The translations under genes and the position numbers were made by a program. The notes below the pieces were generated by a model. The model made no database searches. It was not told the DNA's origin and saw nothing but the letters and a program-made list of their open reading frames with translations. A stretch of 44,000 bases of DNA from PMNU01 sp035480575 (lineage in GTDB: Bacteria; Patescibacteriota; Saccharimonadia; Saccharimonadales; UBA4665), in the NCBI GenBank assembly GCA_035480575.1, contig DATIHR010000008.1, positions 1-44,000 on the forward strand. Reading direction: 5' to 3'. Shown here in pieces: positions 15,398 through 24,879 of the stretch. The first letter of the stretch is position 1. Each line of letters opens with the position of its first letter.

Positions 15398-15842
15398 TGT
15401 TGATACCTCGGACTTTGCGCTAGGCCAAGCGCCACAAGTGCTTGCCACTGCCGGGATTGGTTCGTGCGTTGCTATATGTCTGTACGCAAAAGACCGGCGT
15501 GTTGGGGCGCTGTTGCACGTTATGCTGCCGCGCGCTGAAGGCGATCACCTTAACCCGTGCCGTTTTGCCGATACTGCCATTAGTATGGCTCTGCTAGAAC
15601 TGGCCAAGCAATCTATTGTACCCACACAGCTTGTGGCGAAGCTTGTTGGGGGCGCCCAAATGTTTAAGGCCTTTGCCGATGCCGGGTCTATAGGCGTTCG
15701 TAATGTCGAAGAAATTCGCCGCATTTTACATACTATTGGCATACCTATTGAAGCCGAGAATATCGGGGGTAGCACTGGGCGTAATCTCGAGTTCGACCTT
15801 ACGACAGGGTCTGTTACTATCCAAGCCCGTCCCACATCGTAA
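15381..15842 (+). CDS. cheD: CheD receptor glutamine deamidase
   Basis: 153 residues from the ATG at 15381, which lies inside the end of cheC after a G-rich ribosome-binding site; longer starts would run far into cheC. Catalytic Cys29 in GIGSCVA and His46 in ALLHVMLP are present, with LVGGAQMF and GGSTGRN completing the family pattern. Known role: it deamidates receptor glutamines and is sequestered by CheC with CheY-P. Being last in the operon beside cheC fits this partnership. Confidence 0.9.
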   Translation: MPPRVNVDTSDFALGQAPQVLATAGIGSCVAICLYAKDRRVGALLHVMLPRAEGDHLNPCRFADTAISMALLELAKQSIVPTQLVAKLVGGAQMFKAFADAGSIGVRNVEEIRRILHTIGIPIEAENIGGSTGRNLEFDLTTGSVTIQARPTS

Positions 15843-15854
15843 CACTTAAATAGT

Positions 15855-15884
15855 TTGACAAGCTTACTGAGCAGCCAGTAGTAT
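15855..15884 (+). promoter_or_regulatory. Promoter of the second response regulator
   Basis: TTGACA (15855-15860), an 18-nt spacer and TAGTAT (15879-15884). The ATG at 15892 is 7 nt after the -10, implying a leaderless mRNA. This separates the following genes from the che operon. Confidence 0.6.
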
Positions 15885-15891
15885 AACAGTT

Positions 15892-16290
15892 ATGGTTACA
15901 ATACTAGCAGTAGATGACGCTGAGTTCTTTCGTAAAATGTATGCAGATGCTCTAAGCAAGGCTGGTTTCAATGTAGAAACAGCCGAAAATGGCCGCGAAG
16001 CAGTCGAAAAGATTCGCTCGCTACAGCCAAAATTAGTGCTTATGGACTTAGTAATGCCTGAAATGACTGGGGCAGAAGCGCTGGACGCTATAAAGGCAGA
16101 TGACACTATCAAGAGTACACCGGTACTCATGCTTACCAGCATTGCTGCCGAAATAAAAGGCGAAGACCTACTCCTGAGGGGCGCTGTTGGGTATCTTGTA
16201 AAAGACGACATAACGCCGGAAGCCGTCGTTGCTAAAGTTTCAGAAATTTTGGGCACATCACAGGCCCCGCTTGACCCAACGAAAGCCTAG
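15892..16290 (+). CDS. Single-domain response regulator
   Basis: A 132-residue receiver with acidic pocket D8/D9, phospho-acceptor D52 (LVLMDLVMP), a switch Thr in VLMLTS and Lys in YLVKDDI. A short tail rich in Pro and Ala follows; there is no output domain. It could take phosphoryl groups from CheA or from the two kinases downstream and act by protein contact, as CheY-like proteins do. It has its own promoter, so its level is set apart from the che operon. Confidence 0.88.
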   Translation: MVTILAVDDAEFFRKMYADALSKAGFNVETAENGREAVEKIRSLQPKLVLMDLVMPEMTGAEALDAIKADDTIKSTPVLMLTSIAAEIKGEDLLLRGAVGYLVKDDITPEAVVAKVSEILGTSQAPLDPTKA

Positions 16291-16442
16291 GTACTTTCGA
16301 CGACACTGCGTAAGTCTTTTGTAGTATTGTTGGTCACCGTTATTGTACGAAAATTTACTGAATTACAGTAGTAAGCACAAGCGCTTTAATGCTATACTGC
16401 GGCTATATATTACCGTTCGCTAGGGGAGTCCGCTCGAACAAT

Positions 16443-18788
16443 ATGGCCTTACACTTGACGCGAGATATGCGATGGAGCCGTATGTTGGCACTGACGCTGT
16501 GCATACTGACGTTGCTTGGGTTATTTATGACGCAAGCTGCGGATTTTCATGGGCGTTTATTTGCGCTACGGTATAACAGTTACGCCGTCCTATCGCTTGC
16601 GGGCTTTGCCGCTAATGTTATTGTGCTGTGGATGCTTGTGCGGCGTGGTTCTCGTACCGATGAGCGCACGTGGCTCGCTTTGTTTGTAGCCGGTTTTACT
16701 ATATTCGCTCTCAGCGAGGGTTTGCAGCGTCTTAGTTTGTACCCCGATGTCGCAATATTTTGGACAACAATAAGCGGGCTGATGAATATGTTTGCTGCCG
16801 GCTGTATGTTCCTGTTTGCGCTTGCCTATACCGGGCGTACGGGGGTACGCCACAATGGAACAATCGTCGGGGTACTCATAACATTTATCCTTATTGGATA
16901 TTTTTATTGTGCCACGCAAGTGGTTTTTAAAAACACGCCGGACGCAATCCACTTGTTCCCATGGGGCTACAATAACGACCCTGGCGATGGGTTCGCCTAT
17001 ATCAGCGCATGGGCATTTCTTTTGTATGTCCTAAGTGTTGTTCGACTCATCCAGTTCCGCAGACAAACCGCTAATCCGATCCTCCGAAAACAAAGTTTTA
17101 TATATATACTGGCCATTGTTGTACCGGTTATTGTTGGCCTTATAACCGATGGCGTCATACCAGCTGTAAACCCTACGCTCCTGCCGCCTATGGCGATGCT
17201 TTTTAGCACCGTTACCGGCGCATGTCTTACGTATGGCGTACTGCGCTACAAGCTCCTAACAGTCAGCCCTATATCGTTCTCTGAAACTATCTTGTCTATT
17301 ATTCACGAAGCGGTCGTTGTAACAGATACCGCATTTACTATTTTGTACATGAACCCCGAGGCAGAATCGTTGCTAGGCGTAAAAGGCAATACAGCCACGC
17401 AACGGTCGTTGATGCAATTTGTGCATGTCAAAAATCATGCCCAGGCATTAAAAAACGCCTACGAGCAAAACCCTACGGCACTGCCTGGCCCCTTGGCACA
17501 CATAGACGTATACAAGGACAGTACGTCACATAAAACGCCCGTGCGCGTGACTAATTCGCGTTTATTAATAGAAGAAGTGACGACATATGTGCTCGTGCTT
17601 GCCGATATAACCGCCGAGCTAGAGTCTAAAAGCATCATCGAGCGCACCGTACGTTTGCGTACTAAAGAGCTGCATGAAGCACGGGCATATCTGGTGGCTT
17701 CAATTAACTCGTTGGACCAAGGGTTTATATTGGTAGATGCCCATGGCAAGCTTGAGATAGCTAACCAAGCGGCTTCCCATGCACTAACGAGCGGCGGCGC
17801 CAATATGGAGGCAGACACGCTAGTGGCCATGACACGGCCTATGACATGGGATGTTAACCTGGGCAACGCTGTCCAGACTGTACTACATAAGCGTGAGTCA
17901 CAGCAACAACACGTGGCCACGGAAAATGGCGACTTCTATGATTTGTACCTTACCCCAGTGCTTTCCGGCGAGCGAGCCATAGGGGCGACCATACTTATTG
18001 AGGACGTCACAGAGCAACGCGTTCTGGAACGATCGCGCGACGAGTTCTTCTCGATTGCCTCGCACGAGCTACGCACACCCCTCACGGCTATTCGTGGCAA
18101 CGCCGGCATGGTTAAAGACTCACTTGCGGCGCCACCGGACAAGCAAATGTTCAAGCCAGAAGAAATGGTAGGCATGGTAGACGACATTCACTCTGCCAGT
18201 GTCCGGCTCATCGAAATTGTGAACGACTTCCTGGATACATCGCGGCTCGAGCAAGGCAAAATGACCTTCGACCTACAAGCAACTGACCTCTTTAGCCTTG
18301 CGCAGTCTGTCCAACAAGACTTTGCGCAGGCGTTAGAAAAAGAGCACACTACCATAAAGTATGACACTCTAGAGACCACGCCGCTGGTATACGTCGACCG
18401 TGCTCGCTTGCGGCAAATAATGTACAACGTTGTCGACAATGCCGTACGGTACACACAAAACGGTGCCATTACCATTAGTGGGCAAAGCGATGGCAAACAC
18501 GCGCTTATCCGATTTATAGACTCGGGTGCTGGCATATCCACCGAGAACCAAAAACTATTGTTCCACAAACTACAGCAGGCAAGCGATAGCATATTAACAC
18601 GCGATACCACACATAGTACCGGGCTGGGGCTGTACACCTCGCGACTCATTGCAGAGGGAATGGGCGGCTCGTTAGTGCTTGAGTATTCGGAGTCTGGCAA
18701 AGGCTCGACCTTCTTGCTGACACTACCGCTTGCGCCTAAAGCAGAACCGCAGCCTCAGCCTGTGCAGGCCGTCACTAAGGAGAAGTAA
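16443..18788 (+). CDS. Membrane histidine kinase, 7TM-PAS-PAS-HisKA-HATPase
   Basis: 781 residues from the ATG at 16443. An earlier in-frame ATG at 16389 overlaps an extended -10 (TG at 16390-16391, TATACT 16393-16398) and is unlikely. The N-terminal 250 residues hold about seven hydrophobic helices like the histidine-kinase 7TM sensor region. Two PAS domains follow (ILSIIHEAVVVTDTAFTILY; LVASINSLDQGFILVDAHGK), then HisKA with H541 in SIASHELRTPLTAIRGN and an HATPase ending with GLGLYTSRLIAEGMGG. No receiver is attached and no DNA-binding regulator is adjacent. The kinase half closely resembles that of the next gene. Confidence 0.88.
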   Translation: MALHLTRDMRWSRMLALTLCILTLLGLFMTQAADFHGRLFALRYNSYAVLSLAGFAANVIVLWMLVRRGSRTDERTWLALFVAGFTIFALSEGLQRLSLYPDVAIFWTTISGLMNMFAAGCMFLFALAYTGRTGVRHNGTIVGVLITFILIGYFYCATQVVFKNTPDAIHLFPWGYNNDPGDGFAYISAWAFLLYVLSVVRLIQFRRQTANPILRKQSFIYILAIVVPVIVGLITDGVIPAVNPTLLPPMAMLFSTVTGACLTYGVLRYKLLTVSPISFSETILSIIHEAVVVTDTAFTILYMNPEAESLLGVKGNTATQRSLMQFVHVKNHAQALKNAYEQNPTALPGPLAHIDVYKDSTSHKTPVRVTNSRLLIEEVTTYVLVLADITAELESKSIIERTVRLRTKELHEARAYLVASINSLDQGFILVDAHGKLEIANQAASHALTSGGANMEADTLVAMTRPMTWDVNLGNAVQTVLHKRESQQQHVATENGDFYDLYLTPVLSGERAIGATILIEDVTEQRVLERSRDEFFSIASHELRTPLTAIRGNAGMVKDSLAAPPDKQMFKPEEMVGMVDDIHSASVRLIEIVNDFLDTSRLEQGKMTFDLQATDLFSLAQSVQQDFAQALEKEHTTIKYDTLETTPLVYVDRARLRQIMYNVVDNAVRYTQNGAITISGQSDGKHALIRFIDSGAGISTENQKLLFHKLQQASDSILTRDTTHSTGLGLYTSRLIAEGMGGSLVLEYSESGKGSTFLLTLPLAPKAEPQPQPVQAVTKEK

Positions 18789-18807
18789 ATAATGCACCGT
18801 AAACCCT

Positions 18808-18836
18808 TGCCTACGTTAAGCATTAACCGTATGCTT
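18808..18836 (+). promoter_or_regulatory. Promoter of the second kinase
   Basis: TTGCCT (18808-18813), a 17-nt spacer and TATGCT (18831-18836) lie in the 98-bp gap between the two kinase genes. Confidence 0.5.
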
Positions 18837-18863
18837 TTAGTAAGCACGAGAAGAAAATAGACA

Positions 18864-18887
18864 ATGAACATCATGGTGGGCAAATAA
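18864..18887 (+). CDS. Possible 7-codon upstream ORF
   Basis: ATG AAC ATC ATG GTG GGC AAA TAA, encoding MNIMVGK, whose stop overlaps the kinase start as TAATG. It may couple or damp translation of the kinase. It is too short to prove by sequence. Confidence 0.25.
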   Translation: MNIMVGK

Positions 18888-21385
18888 TGAAAATCATCGG
18901 GCGGAGCATAAAGACTCAGCTGATTGCGTTACTGTTTGGTTTGACGGCAATTGTTATTGTGGTGCTAGCCGCATTGTCGTTTCGTGGCATTGTTGATTCC
19001 GGTAACCGAGCTAAAGATATTACGTCTAAAGCTATGCGAACGCGCGTTGAGCAGCTGCTTGTACAGGCTACTACGACCACATCAAATAACAACAGCATCA
19101 TTTTTAAGAACATTCAGCATCAGACGGCAGCCGGTGCCGCATATGCGGGTGATCTGTTTAATACGCCGCAGGCCTATACATCACGCACATGGAAGTTCGA
19201 TCAGCACGCATCTCGACTGCCACAGGGGCCCTACACCAACGCGGCGAGCGAGCCCGGTTCACTAACTTTTACTAACCCGAAACCCGTTAGTACTCATAAT
19301 AAGCAAGTTTTCGAACTTATGGTAAACCTCGATAACGTTCTGCCGCATATGCTATCCAACGAGCCGAATGCAGTGGCGATGTATTTTACCGGTACCGAGG
19401 CCGAAGGCTGGTACTACCCCAACATTGAGCTTGCGAAAATTTTACCAGCGGACATTGACGCTCGCGACCAAGATTTCTACAAAGTTGCCACCCCCGCACA
19501 AGATACCAAAAAAGCAACTGAGTGGACTGGGGTATATGACGACCCTGCAGGTAACGGGCTTATGATTACTGCCTCGCACCCCATCTATACCACGAGCGGT
19601 ACATTTAGTGGCGTTATTAGTATGGATGTGGCCCTTAATAGCATTGCAAAAAATATTGAAAGCTACAGCCCTATCGAAAGTTCGTACGCTTTTTTGATTG
19701 ATCAAAACGGCAAGGCGATTGCATTACCAGAGCAAGGATACAAAGACATGCTTGGACGTGGCCAAAAAAAGGATGAATTTGGCGCCGATCTCAAAAATGT
19801 CCAAGGCGACCTGGGTGCAGTCCTGCAAAGTATGCGGGCGGGCAAAAATGGCTTTACGCCTGCAAAGGCCGGCAAAGATAACGTCTATATATCGTATGCC
19901 ACAATAGACGGCACGCCGTTTCGGATGGGGATCGTTGCGCGCCAAGACGCAGTCCTAAAAGTTGTGGGCGATCTACGCTCTCAGGTGCAAAGTTCGACGA
20001 ATCAAACGGTATACTTACAAATACTGCCGTTCGGTATCGTCATTATGGCGGTTGTATGGTGGCTTGGATTTATTTATATCGGCCGTATTACTGAACCCAT
20101 AAAGCAACTTACCGACAAAACAACGCGTATTTCTGGCGGTGATTTAGATGTCGAACCTGCCACCGTACACACGCAAAACGAGATCGGCCTGCTTGCGGCT
20201 TCGTTTAACCACATGGTCACCGACCTTCGCGCATCACGCCACAAAATAGAAGAACAGAATAAGGCGCTACTACATACCGAACAGACGCGGCTGAAGGCGT
20301 CAATTAACAGTCTTAATGTCGGTTTTATCATGACGGATACGCATCACCAGGTCATCGTTATGAATGGCGTAGCCGAACGTTTGCTTCGTACCCTAAGCAG
20401 ACAGAGCGAGCAACCCCAGGCAGCAAAGCAGTCATGGACGGTCAATCAGATAAGCGCCGTCTTCGATGATAGCTTCGACTTTACAGCGAACTTTGAACGC
20501 GCGCTTAGCGGCGGCAAGCCTGCTGAACAGCCAGAGGTAGAACTACACGAGCGTATATTGCACGTATTTATGGCTCCGATACAAGACGATACCGACGGCG
20601 CAAAGCGCTACCTAGGTGTTGTCGTACTCATAGAAGACATCACCGAGGCAAAAATGCTTGAACGCTCCAAGGATGATTTCTTCTCGATTGCTTCGCACGA
20701 ACTACGTACTCCGCTAACCGCCATACGTGGTAACTCGTCGCTTATCCAGCAAATATATGCCAAAAAATTAAAGGACCCCGACTTTAACTCCATGGTAAAT
20801 GACATTCATGGCGCCAGTGTGCGACTCATAAATATTGTAAACGACTTCCTAGATGCCACGCGCCTTGAACAAGGAAGGATTGCCTTTAATAATCAGCCAG
20901 TGCCTATTGCCGAAATTGCCCACGCTGTTGGCACTGATATGCATACTGTTGCCGACGACAAACATACACAAATCATCATCAGCAAGAGCACCGACGACGC
21001 GCCGCCGATACTCGCCGATAAAGACCGTGTAAAACAAATCATGTATAACCTGTTAGGCAATGCACTTAAATTCACCGATCATGGAACGATTACTATCGCA
21101 GCGGAAGTACAGGGCGCAATGCTTAAAGTACTTATCTCCGACACTGGGCCAGGTATCAGCGAGGCAAACCAGACGATGCTGTTCCATAAGTTTCAGCAAG
21201 GAGCAAATGGATTCCTGACCCGAGAATCGCGCGGCACTGGTCTTGGCCTGTATATTTCCAAGTTGTTGAGCGAGCAAATGGGCGGCACCATAGCACTCGA
21301 ACATTCAGAACCAGGCAAGGGCACTACATTCTCGTTTAGCCTGCCACTGGCCAATGCGGCAAGCGAAAAGCCAAAAAACGCCTAA
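18887..21385 (+). CDS. Membrane histidine kinase, Cache-HAMP-PAS-HisKA-HATPase
   Basis: 832 residues. TM1 at about 12-34 and TM2 at about 379-399 enclose an extracytoplasmic sensor of about 340 residues of Cache type (ELMVNLDNVL..., GVISMDVALNSI). A HAMP domain (RITEPIKQLTDKTTRISGGD), a PAS domain (SINSLNVGFIMTDTHHQVIV), HisKA with H604 in SIASHELRTPLTAIRGN, and an HATPase ending GLGLYISKLLSEQMGG follow. The cytoplasmic part is a paralogue of the preceding kinase. It probably senses an external small molecule, like the chemoreceptor upstream; the cognate regulator may be the receiver at 15892. Confidence 0.9.
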   Translation: MKIIGRSIKTQLIALLFGLTAIVIVVLAALSFRGIVDSGNRAKDITSKAMRTRVEQLLVQATTTTSNNNSIIFKNIQHQTAAGAAYAGDLFNTPQAYTSRTWKFDQHASRLPQGPYTNAASEPGSLTFTNPKPVSTHNKQVFELMVNLDNVLPHMLSNEPNAVAMYFTGTEAEGWYYPNIELAKILPADIDARDQDFYKVATPAQDTKKATEWTGVYDDPAGNGLMITASHPIYTTSGTFSGVISMDVALNSIAKNIESYSPIESSYAFLIDQNGKAIALPEQGYKDMLGRGQKKDEFGADLKNVQGDLGAVLQSMRAGKNGFTPAKAGKDNVYISYATIDGTPFRMGIVARQDAVLKVVGDLRSQVQSSTNQTVYLQILPFGIVIMAVVWWLGFIYIGRITEPIKQLTDKTTRISGGDLDVEPATVHTQNEIGLLAASFNHMVTDLRASRHKIEEQNKALLHTEQTRLKASINSLNVGFIMTDTHHQVIVMNGVAERLLRTLSRQSEQPQAAKQSWTVNQISAVFDDSFDFTANFERALSGGKPAEQPEVELHERILHVFMAPIQDDTDGAKRYLGVVVLIEDITEAKMLERSKDDFFSIASHELRTPLTAIRGNSSLIQQIYAKKLKDPDFNSMVNDIHGASVRLINIVNDFLDATRLEQGRIAFNNQPVPIAEIAHAVGTDMHTVADDKHTQIIISKSTDDAPPILADKDRVKQIMYNLLGNALKFTDHGTITIAAEVQGAMLKVLISDTGPGISEANQTMLFHKFQQGANGFLTRESRGTGLGLYISKLLSEQMGGTIALEHSEPGKGTTFSFSLPLANAASEKPKNA

Positions 21386-21453
21386 AACGTAGCACTAAAA
21401 CAACAATTACCTTGCGTAATCTGTTAAAATACGTGATAAGAGGAACGACAACA

Positions 21454-22764
21454 ATGGCATTATCCACTCAACCCTACAAGGGCGCCCGGGATTTTTACCC
21501 GGAAGACAAGCGTTTGCAAAAGTATATGTTTAGCGTTATGCGCCGCATCGCCGAGCAATATGGCTACGAGGAATATGACGCGCCCATACTAGAGCCCATA
21601 GAACTCTACCTTGCAAAAACAGGCGAAGAGATCGTTAACGAGCAGACCTACACATTCCTTGACCGAGGCGGTCGCCAGGTAGCCATTCGGCCCGAAATGA
21701 CCCCATCGGTCAGCCGTATGGTTGCTGGCAAGCGCCAAGAACTCAGCTATCCTTTGCGGTGGTATTCCATTCCTAACTTGTGGCGCTACGAACGCCCACA
21801 ACGCGGCCGGCTACGTGAGCACTGGCAGCTAAACGTTGACATGTTTGGCGTCGATAACCTTTTGGCCGAGGCTGAGATTATTCAAGTAGCCGACGGCATA
21901 TTAAAAGCAGTGGGCGCTACACACGACATGTACACCATTAAAATCAACAGCCGCAAGCTCATGGACTACATTTTCAAAGAGTATCTGCAGCTAGACGGTG
22001 TGCAAACGCACACTATTTCCAAGCTCATCGACCGCAAAGAGAAAATGCCGCACGAAGCATTTGTCGCCGAGGTAGATGCCGTATTTACGCCCATGCAGCG
22101 AGAAGCCGGCGCCAGCAACAAGCTTATGGGCCTGCTACGCACCAAGACTATCGAACATATGCCCGAGGTTATTCGCGAACAAACTGCCGCGCTCGAGGTC
22201 TACCACCTAATACACACGCTCAAGCAAAACCACATCACAAACGTAAAATTCGACATGGGCATTATGCGCGGCTTCGATTACTACACCGGTATCGTGTTCG
22301 AAATTTTCGATGAAGATCCGGAAAACAATCGTTCTATGCTCGGCGGTGGCCGTTATGATGGCCTAGTAGGCCTGTTCGGTGTGGAGCCAGTGCCAACCGT
22401 AGGCTTTGGCTTTGGCGATGTTACACTCGAAAACTTTATGCGCGGCCACAATCTTATGCCAACCTTACGCCCGGAAACCGACGTCTATGTCATTGTTATT
22501 GGCGATGTGTTCAATCAGGCCCAAAAACTCGTGTACGAAATGCGCGAAATGGGTGCTAACGTTGCCATAGATCTTACGGGCGCAAAACCCGACAAGCAAA
22601 TTAAAACCGCCGTTAAAAAAGGTATCCACTACGTAATGTTTATTGGCGAACGCGACCTAGCCGAAGAACAATACGAGCTAAAAAACCTCATTACCGGCCG
22701 CGCAGAGCGCCACAGTGCGGCGCGCATTGTCAGCATAATCAAAGATTACCGCGAAGGCGACTAA
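21454..22764 (+). CDS. hisS: Histidyl-tRNA synthetase
   Basis: 436 residues; class II aminoacyl-tRNA synthetase that charges tRNA-His. Motif 2 lies in RWYSIPNLWRYERPQRGR, the histidine-binding signature in GIMRGFDYYTG and motif 3 in LGGGRYDGL, then an anticodon-binding domain (DVYVIVIGDVFNQAQKL...) follows. The ATG at 21454 follows AGAGGA. An extended -10, TGtTAAAAT, lies at 21422-21430, so the longer TTG-initiated frame from 21412 would start before the transcript. Confidence 0.95.
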   Translation: MALSTQPYKGARDFYPEDKRLQKYMFSVMRRIAEQYGYEEYDAPILEPIELYLAKTGEEIVNEQTYTFLDRGGRQVAIRPEMTPSVSRMVAGKRQELSYPLRWYSIPNLWRYERPQRGRLREHWQLNVDMFGVDNLLAEAEIIQVADGILKAVGATHDMYTIKINSRKLMDYIFKEYLQLDGVQTHTISKLIDRKEKMPHEAFVAEVDAVFTPMQREAGASNKLMGLLRTKTIEHMPEVIREQTAALEVYHLIHTLKQNHITNVKFDMGIMRGFDYYTGIVFEIFDEDPENNRSMLGGGRYDGLVGLFGVEPVPTVGFGFGDVTLENFMRGHNLMPTLRPETDVYVIVIGDVFNQAQKLVYEMREMGANVAIDLTGAKPDKQIKTAVKKGIHYVMFIGERDLAEEQYELKNLITGRAERHSAARIVSIIKDYREGD

Positions 22765-22868
22765 TAACCTGTCTCTGCCGGTGAGAGCAAGAAGCCGAGC
22801 ACAAACACTTAGTACACCCCCTTATAAGCCCTAGTAAAAGCCCTTCTTATCTGTTACAGTCAATAGTC

Positions 22869-24152
22869 ATGCAAGTTACTAAAAAGAATCTATCCGATAC
22901 AAAAGTGCAGCTAACGCTCGTAGCCGACGCCGACCAATTGCAGGCGGCCAAAGAACAAAGCCTGCGTGAGTTCGCTAAAACTATTAAAGTGCAGGGCTTC
23001 CGCGAGGGCAAAGCGCCCATAAACATGGTCGAGAAACACGTTGCGCCGTCGCAACTGCAAGCCGATTTTTTGGACCGCGTCATGAACATTATGTACGCGC
23101 AGGCGCTTGCCGAAGACACGCTTCGCCCGGTAGACCAACCGCAAGTTAAGATCACTAAATTCGTGCCTTTCGAAACACTCGAAATGGAAGCCGAGGTAGA
23201 AGTGGTTGGCGCAATCAAACTACCTGACTACAAAAAAATGAAGCTACCAAAAAAGAAGGTCAGTGTTGAGGCCAAAGAAATCGACGAAGTCATTGCCAAC
23301 CTACGCACACGCGAAGCCGACAAAAAAGATGTCGACCGCGCCAGCAAACAAAACGACCAAGTTATTATTGACTTTACCGGCACCGACGCCAAAACGAACG
23401 AGCCCGTAAGCGGCGCCGACGGTAAAGACTATCCACTAGTCCTTGGCAGCAGCACCTTTATACCTGGTTTTGAGCCCGAACTTATCGGCTTAAAAGCCGG
23501 TGAGCAAAAAACCTTTACTATTACGTTTCCTAAAGATTACGGCGTTGCCGCACTTCAAAACCGCAAGGTTACCTTTGCCGTTACTGTTAAAAAGGTGCAA
23601 GAAGTTGTCGAGCCAAAAATAGATGACGCCTTTGCCGCCAAAGTTGGGCCTTTTAAAACCGTTGCCGACCTAAAGGCCGACATTAAGAGCGAGCTTCTAG
23701 CACGCAAAACCCAAGATGCCGACCAAGCCTACGCCGACGAACTCATTGTTACAATCAGCAAGAAGGCCAGTGTCGCAGTCCCCGAAGTACTGATAACCGA
23801 GCAAATTGAACGCATCGAGCGCGACCAGCGCCAAAACATCATGTACCGCGGCCAAACTTGGCAGGAGTTCCTAGATAGCGAGGGACTGACAGACAAAACC
23901 TACCGGGACAAACTACGCCCGGATGCCGAGCTGCGCGTTAAAGCCGGCCTAGTGCTATCCGAAATAGCTGAAGCCGAAGGCCTAGAAATTACCGCCGAAG
24001 AACTCGACCAACAAATGCGCGCGCTTGCCAGCCAGTACCCCGATGCCAAAATGCAGGCCGAATTACAAAAGCCAGAGGCACGCCGTTCGGTCGCCTCGCG
24101 CATGCTCACCGAAAAAACTATAAACAAGCTAGCCGAATACACACAGAAGTAG
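22869..24152 (+). CDS. tig: Trigger factor chaperone
   Basis: 427 residues, the usual size. The N-terminal ribosome-binding domain carries VQGFREGKAPINMVEKHV, near the GFRxGxxP signature. The FKBP-type prolyl isomerase domain lies at about 150-235 (DQVIIDFTGTD, LGSSTFIPGFEPELIG), followed by the helical chaperone arms. Known role: binds nascent chains at the ribosome exit tunnel. TACAGT at 22855-22860 with TG before it sits 8 nt ahead of the ATG, suggesting a leaderless message. It precedes clpP, a frequent pairing in bacteria. Confidence 0.95.
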   Translation: MQVTKKNLSDTKVQLTLVADADQLQAAKEQSLREFAKTIKVQGFREGKAPINMVEKHVAPSQLQADFLDRVMNIMYAQALAEDTLRPVDQPQVKITKFVPFETLEMEAEVEVVGAIKLPDYKKMKLPKKKVSVEAKEIDEVIANLRTREADKKDVDRASKQNDQVIIDFTGTDAKTNEPVSGADGKDYPLVLGSSTFIPGFEPELIGLKAGEQKTFTITFPKDYGVAALQNRKVTFAVTVKKVQEVVEPKIDDAFAAKVGPFKTVADLKADIKSELLARKTQDADQAYADELIVTISKKASVAVPEVLITEQIERIERDQRQNIMYRGQTWQEFLDSEGLTDKTYRDKLRPDAELRVKAGLVLSEIAEAEGLEITAEELDQQMRALASQYPDAKMQAELQKPEARRSVASRMLTEKTINKLAEYTQK

Positions 24153-24180
24153 CAGCGCGACACATGAGCTTTTCGGAAGA

Positions 24181-24219
24181 CTAGCACTCTTGACATGCGA
24201 GTGCTAGTTTTTCTATACT
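24181..24219 (+). promoter_or_regulatory. CIRCE operator and promoter of clpP
   Basis: CTAGCACTC (24181-24189), 9 nt, GAGTGCTAG (24199-24207) matches the CIRCE element TTAGCACTC-N9-GAGTGCTAA except for the outermost base pair. The -35 TTGACA (24190-24195) lies exactly in its 9-nt centre and the -10 TATACT (24214-24219) follows after 18 nt, so HrcA binding would block polymerase. Heat-shock control of clpP is the inference. Confidence 0.85.
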
Positions 24220-24226
24220 ACTACGT

Positions 24227-24835
24227 ATGACAACTCCACAAAGCAGCATTATTATACCAACCGTAATAGAAAGCGACGGCCGTGTCGAACGCGCCTACGA
24301 CATATACTCGCGCCTTTTAAAAGACCGCATTGTCTTTTTGGGCACGCAGGTAGACCAACACACCGCTAACCTTGTCGTAGCCCAACTACTGTTTTTGCAA
24401 GCTGAAGACGCCAAAAAGGACATTTACTTTTACATTAATAGCCCCGGCGGCAGTGCTTACGATGCCATGGCTATATACGACACCATGCAATATGTCAGCA
24501 ACGACATACAAACCATCGGCATCGGCATGCAAGCCTCAGCCGCAGCCTTCTTGCTCAGCAGCGGCACGAAGGGTAAACGATTTCTGCTGCCTAACTCAAC
24601 AGTTATGATCCACCAGCCAAGTAGCGGTACCAGCGGAAAAGTCACCGATCAAGAGATCGATTTGCGCGAATCGCTCCGCATCAAAAAGCTGCTCGAGAGC
24701 ATTATGGCAAAAAATGCTGGCCAAAAGGTAGAGAAAATTCATCAAGACATGGAGCGCGACAAATGGCTCAGTGCCGAAGAAGCTGTCAAGTATGGCTTGG
24801 TAGATAAAATTATCACCACACCACCAAAAGTATAA
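24227..24835 (+). CDS. clpP: ClpP protease subunit
   Basis: 202 residues; the tetradecameric serine protease core that degrades unfolded substrates with a Clp ATPase. Catalytic Ser104 (GMQASAAAF), His129 (VMIHQPSSG) and the Asp in MERDKWLSAEEA are present, and INSPGGSAYDAM is the oxyanion region. SAAA replaces the common SMGA after the nucleophile. The ATG is 7 nt after the -10, so the mRNA is leaderless, and a CIRCE operator covers the promoter. Confidence 0.95.
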   Translation: MTTPQSSIIIPTVIESDGRVERAYDIYSRLLKDRIVFLGTQVDQHTANLVVAQLLFLQAEDAKKDIYFYINSPGGSAYDAMAIYDTMQYVSNDIQTIGIGMQASAAAFLLSSGTKGKRFLLPNSTVMIHQPSSGTSGKVTDQEIDLRESLRIKKLLESIMAKNAGQKVEKIHQDMERDKWLSAEEAVKYGLVDKIITTPPKV

Positions 24836-24879
24836 ATGTTCCGATATAATTGTTGAACATCTTAACGCCCAGGACTATA

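Noticed and set aside
16389..16442. Longer start for the 7TM kinase at 16389
   Set aside because: The codons overlap an extended -10 box at 16390-16398, so they precede the transcript.
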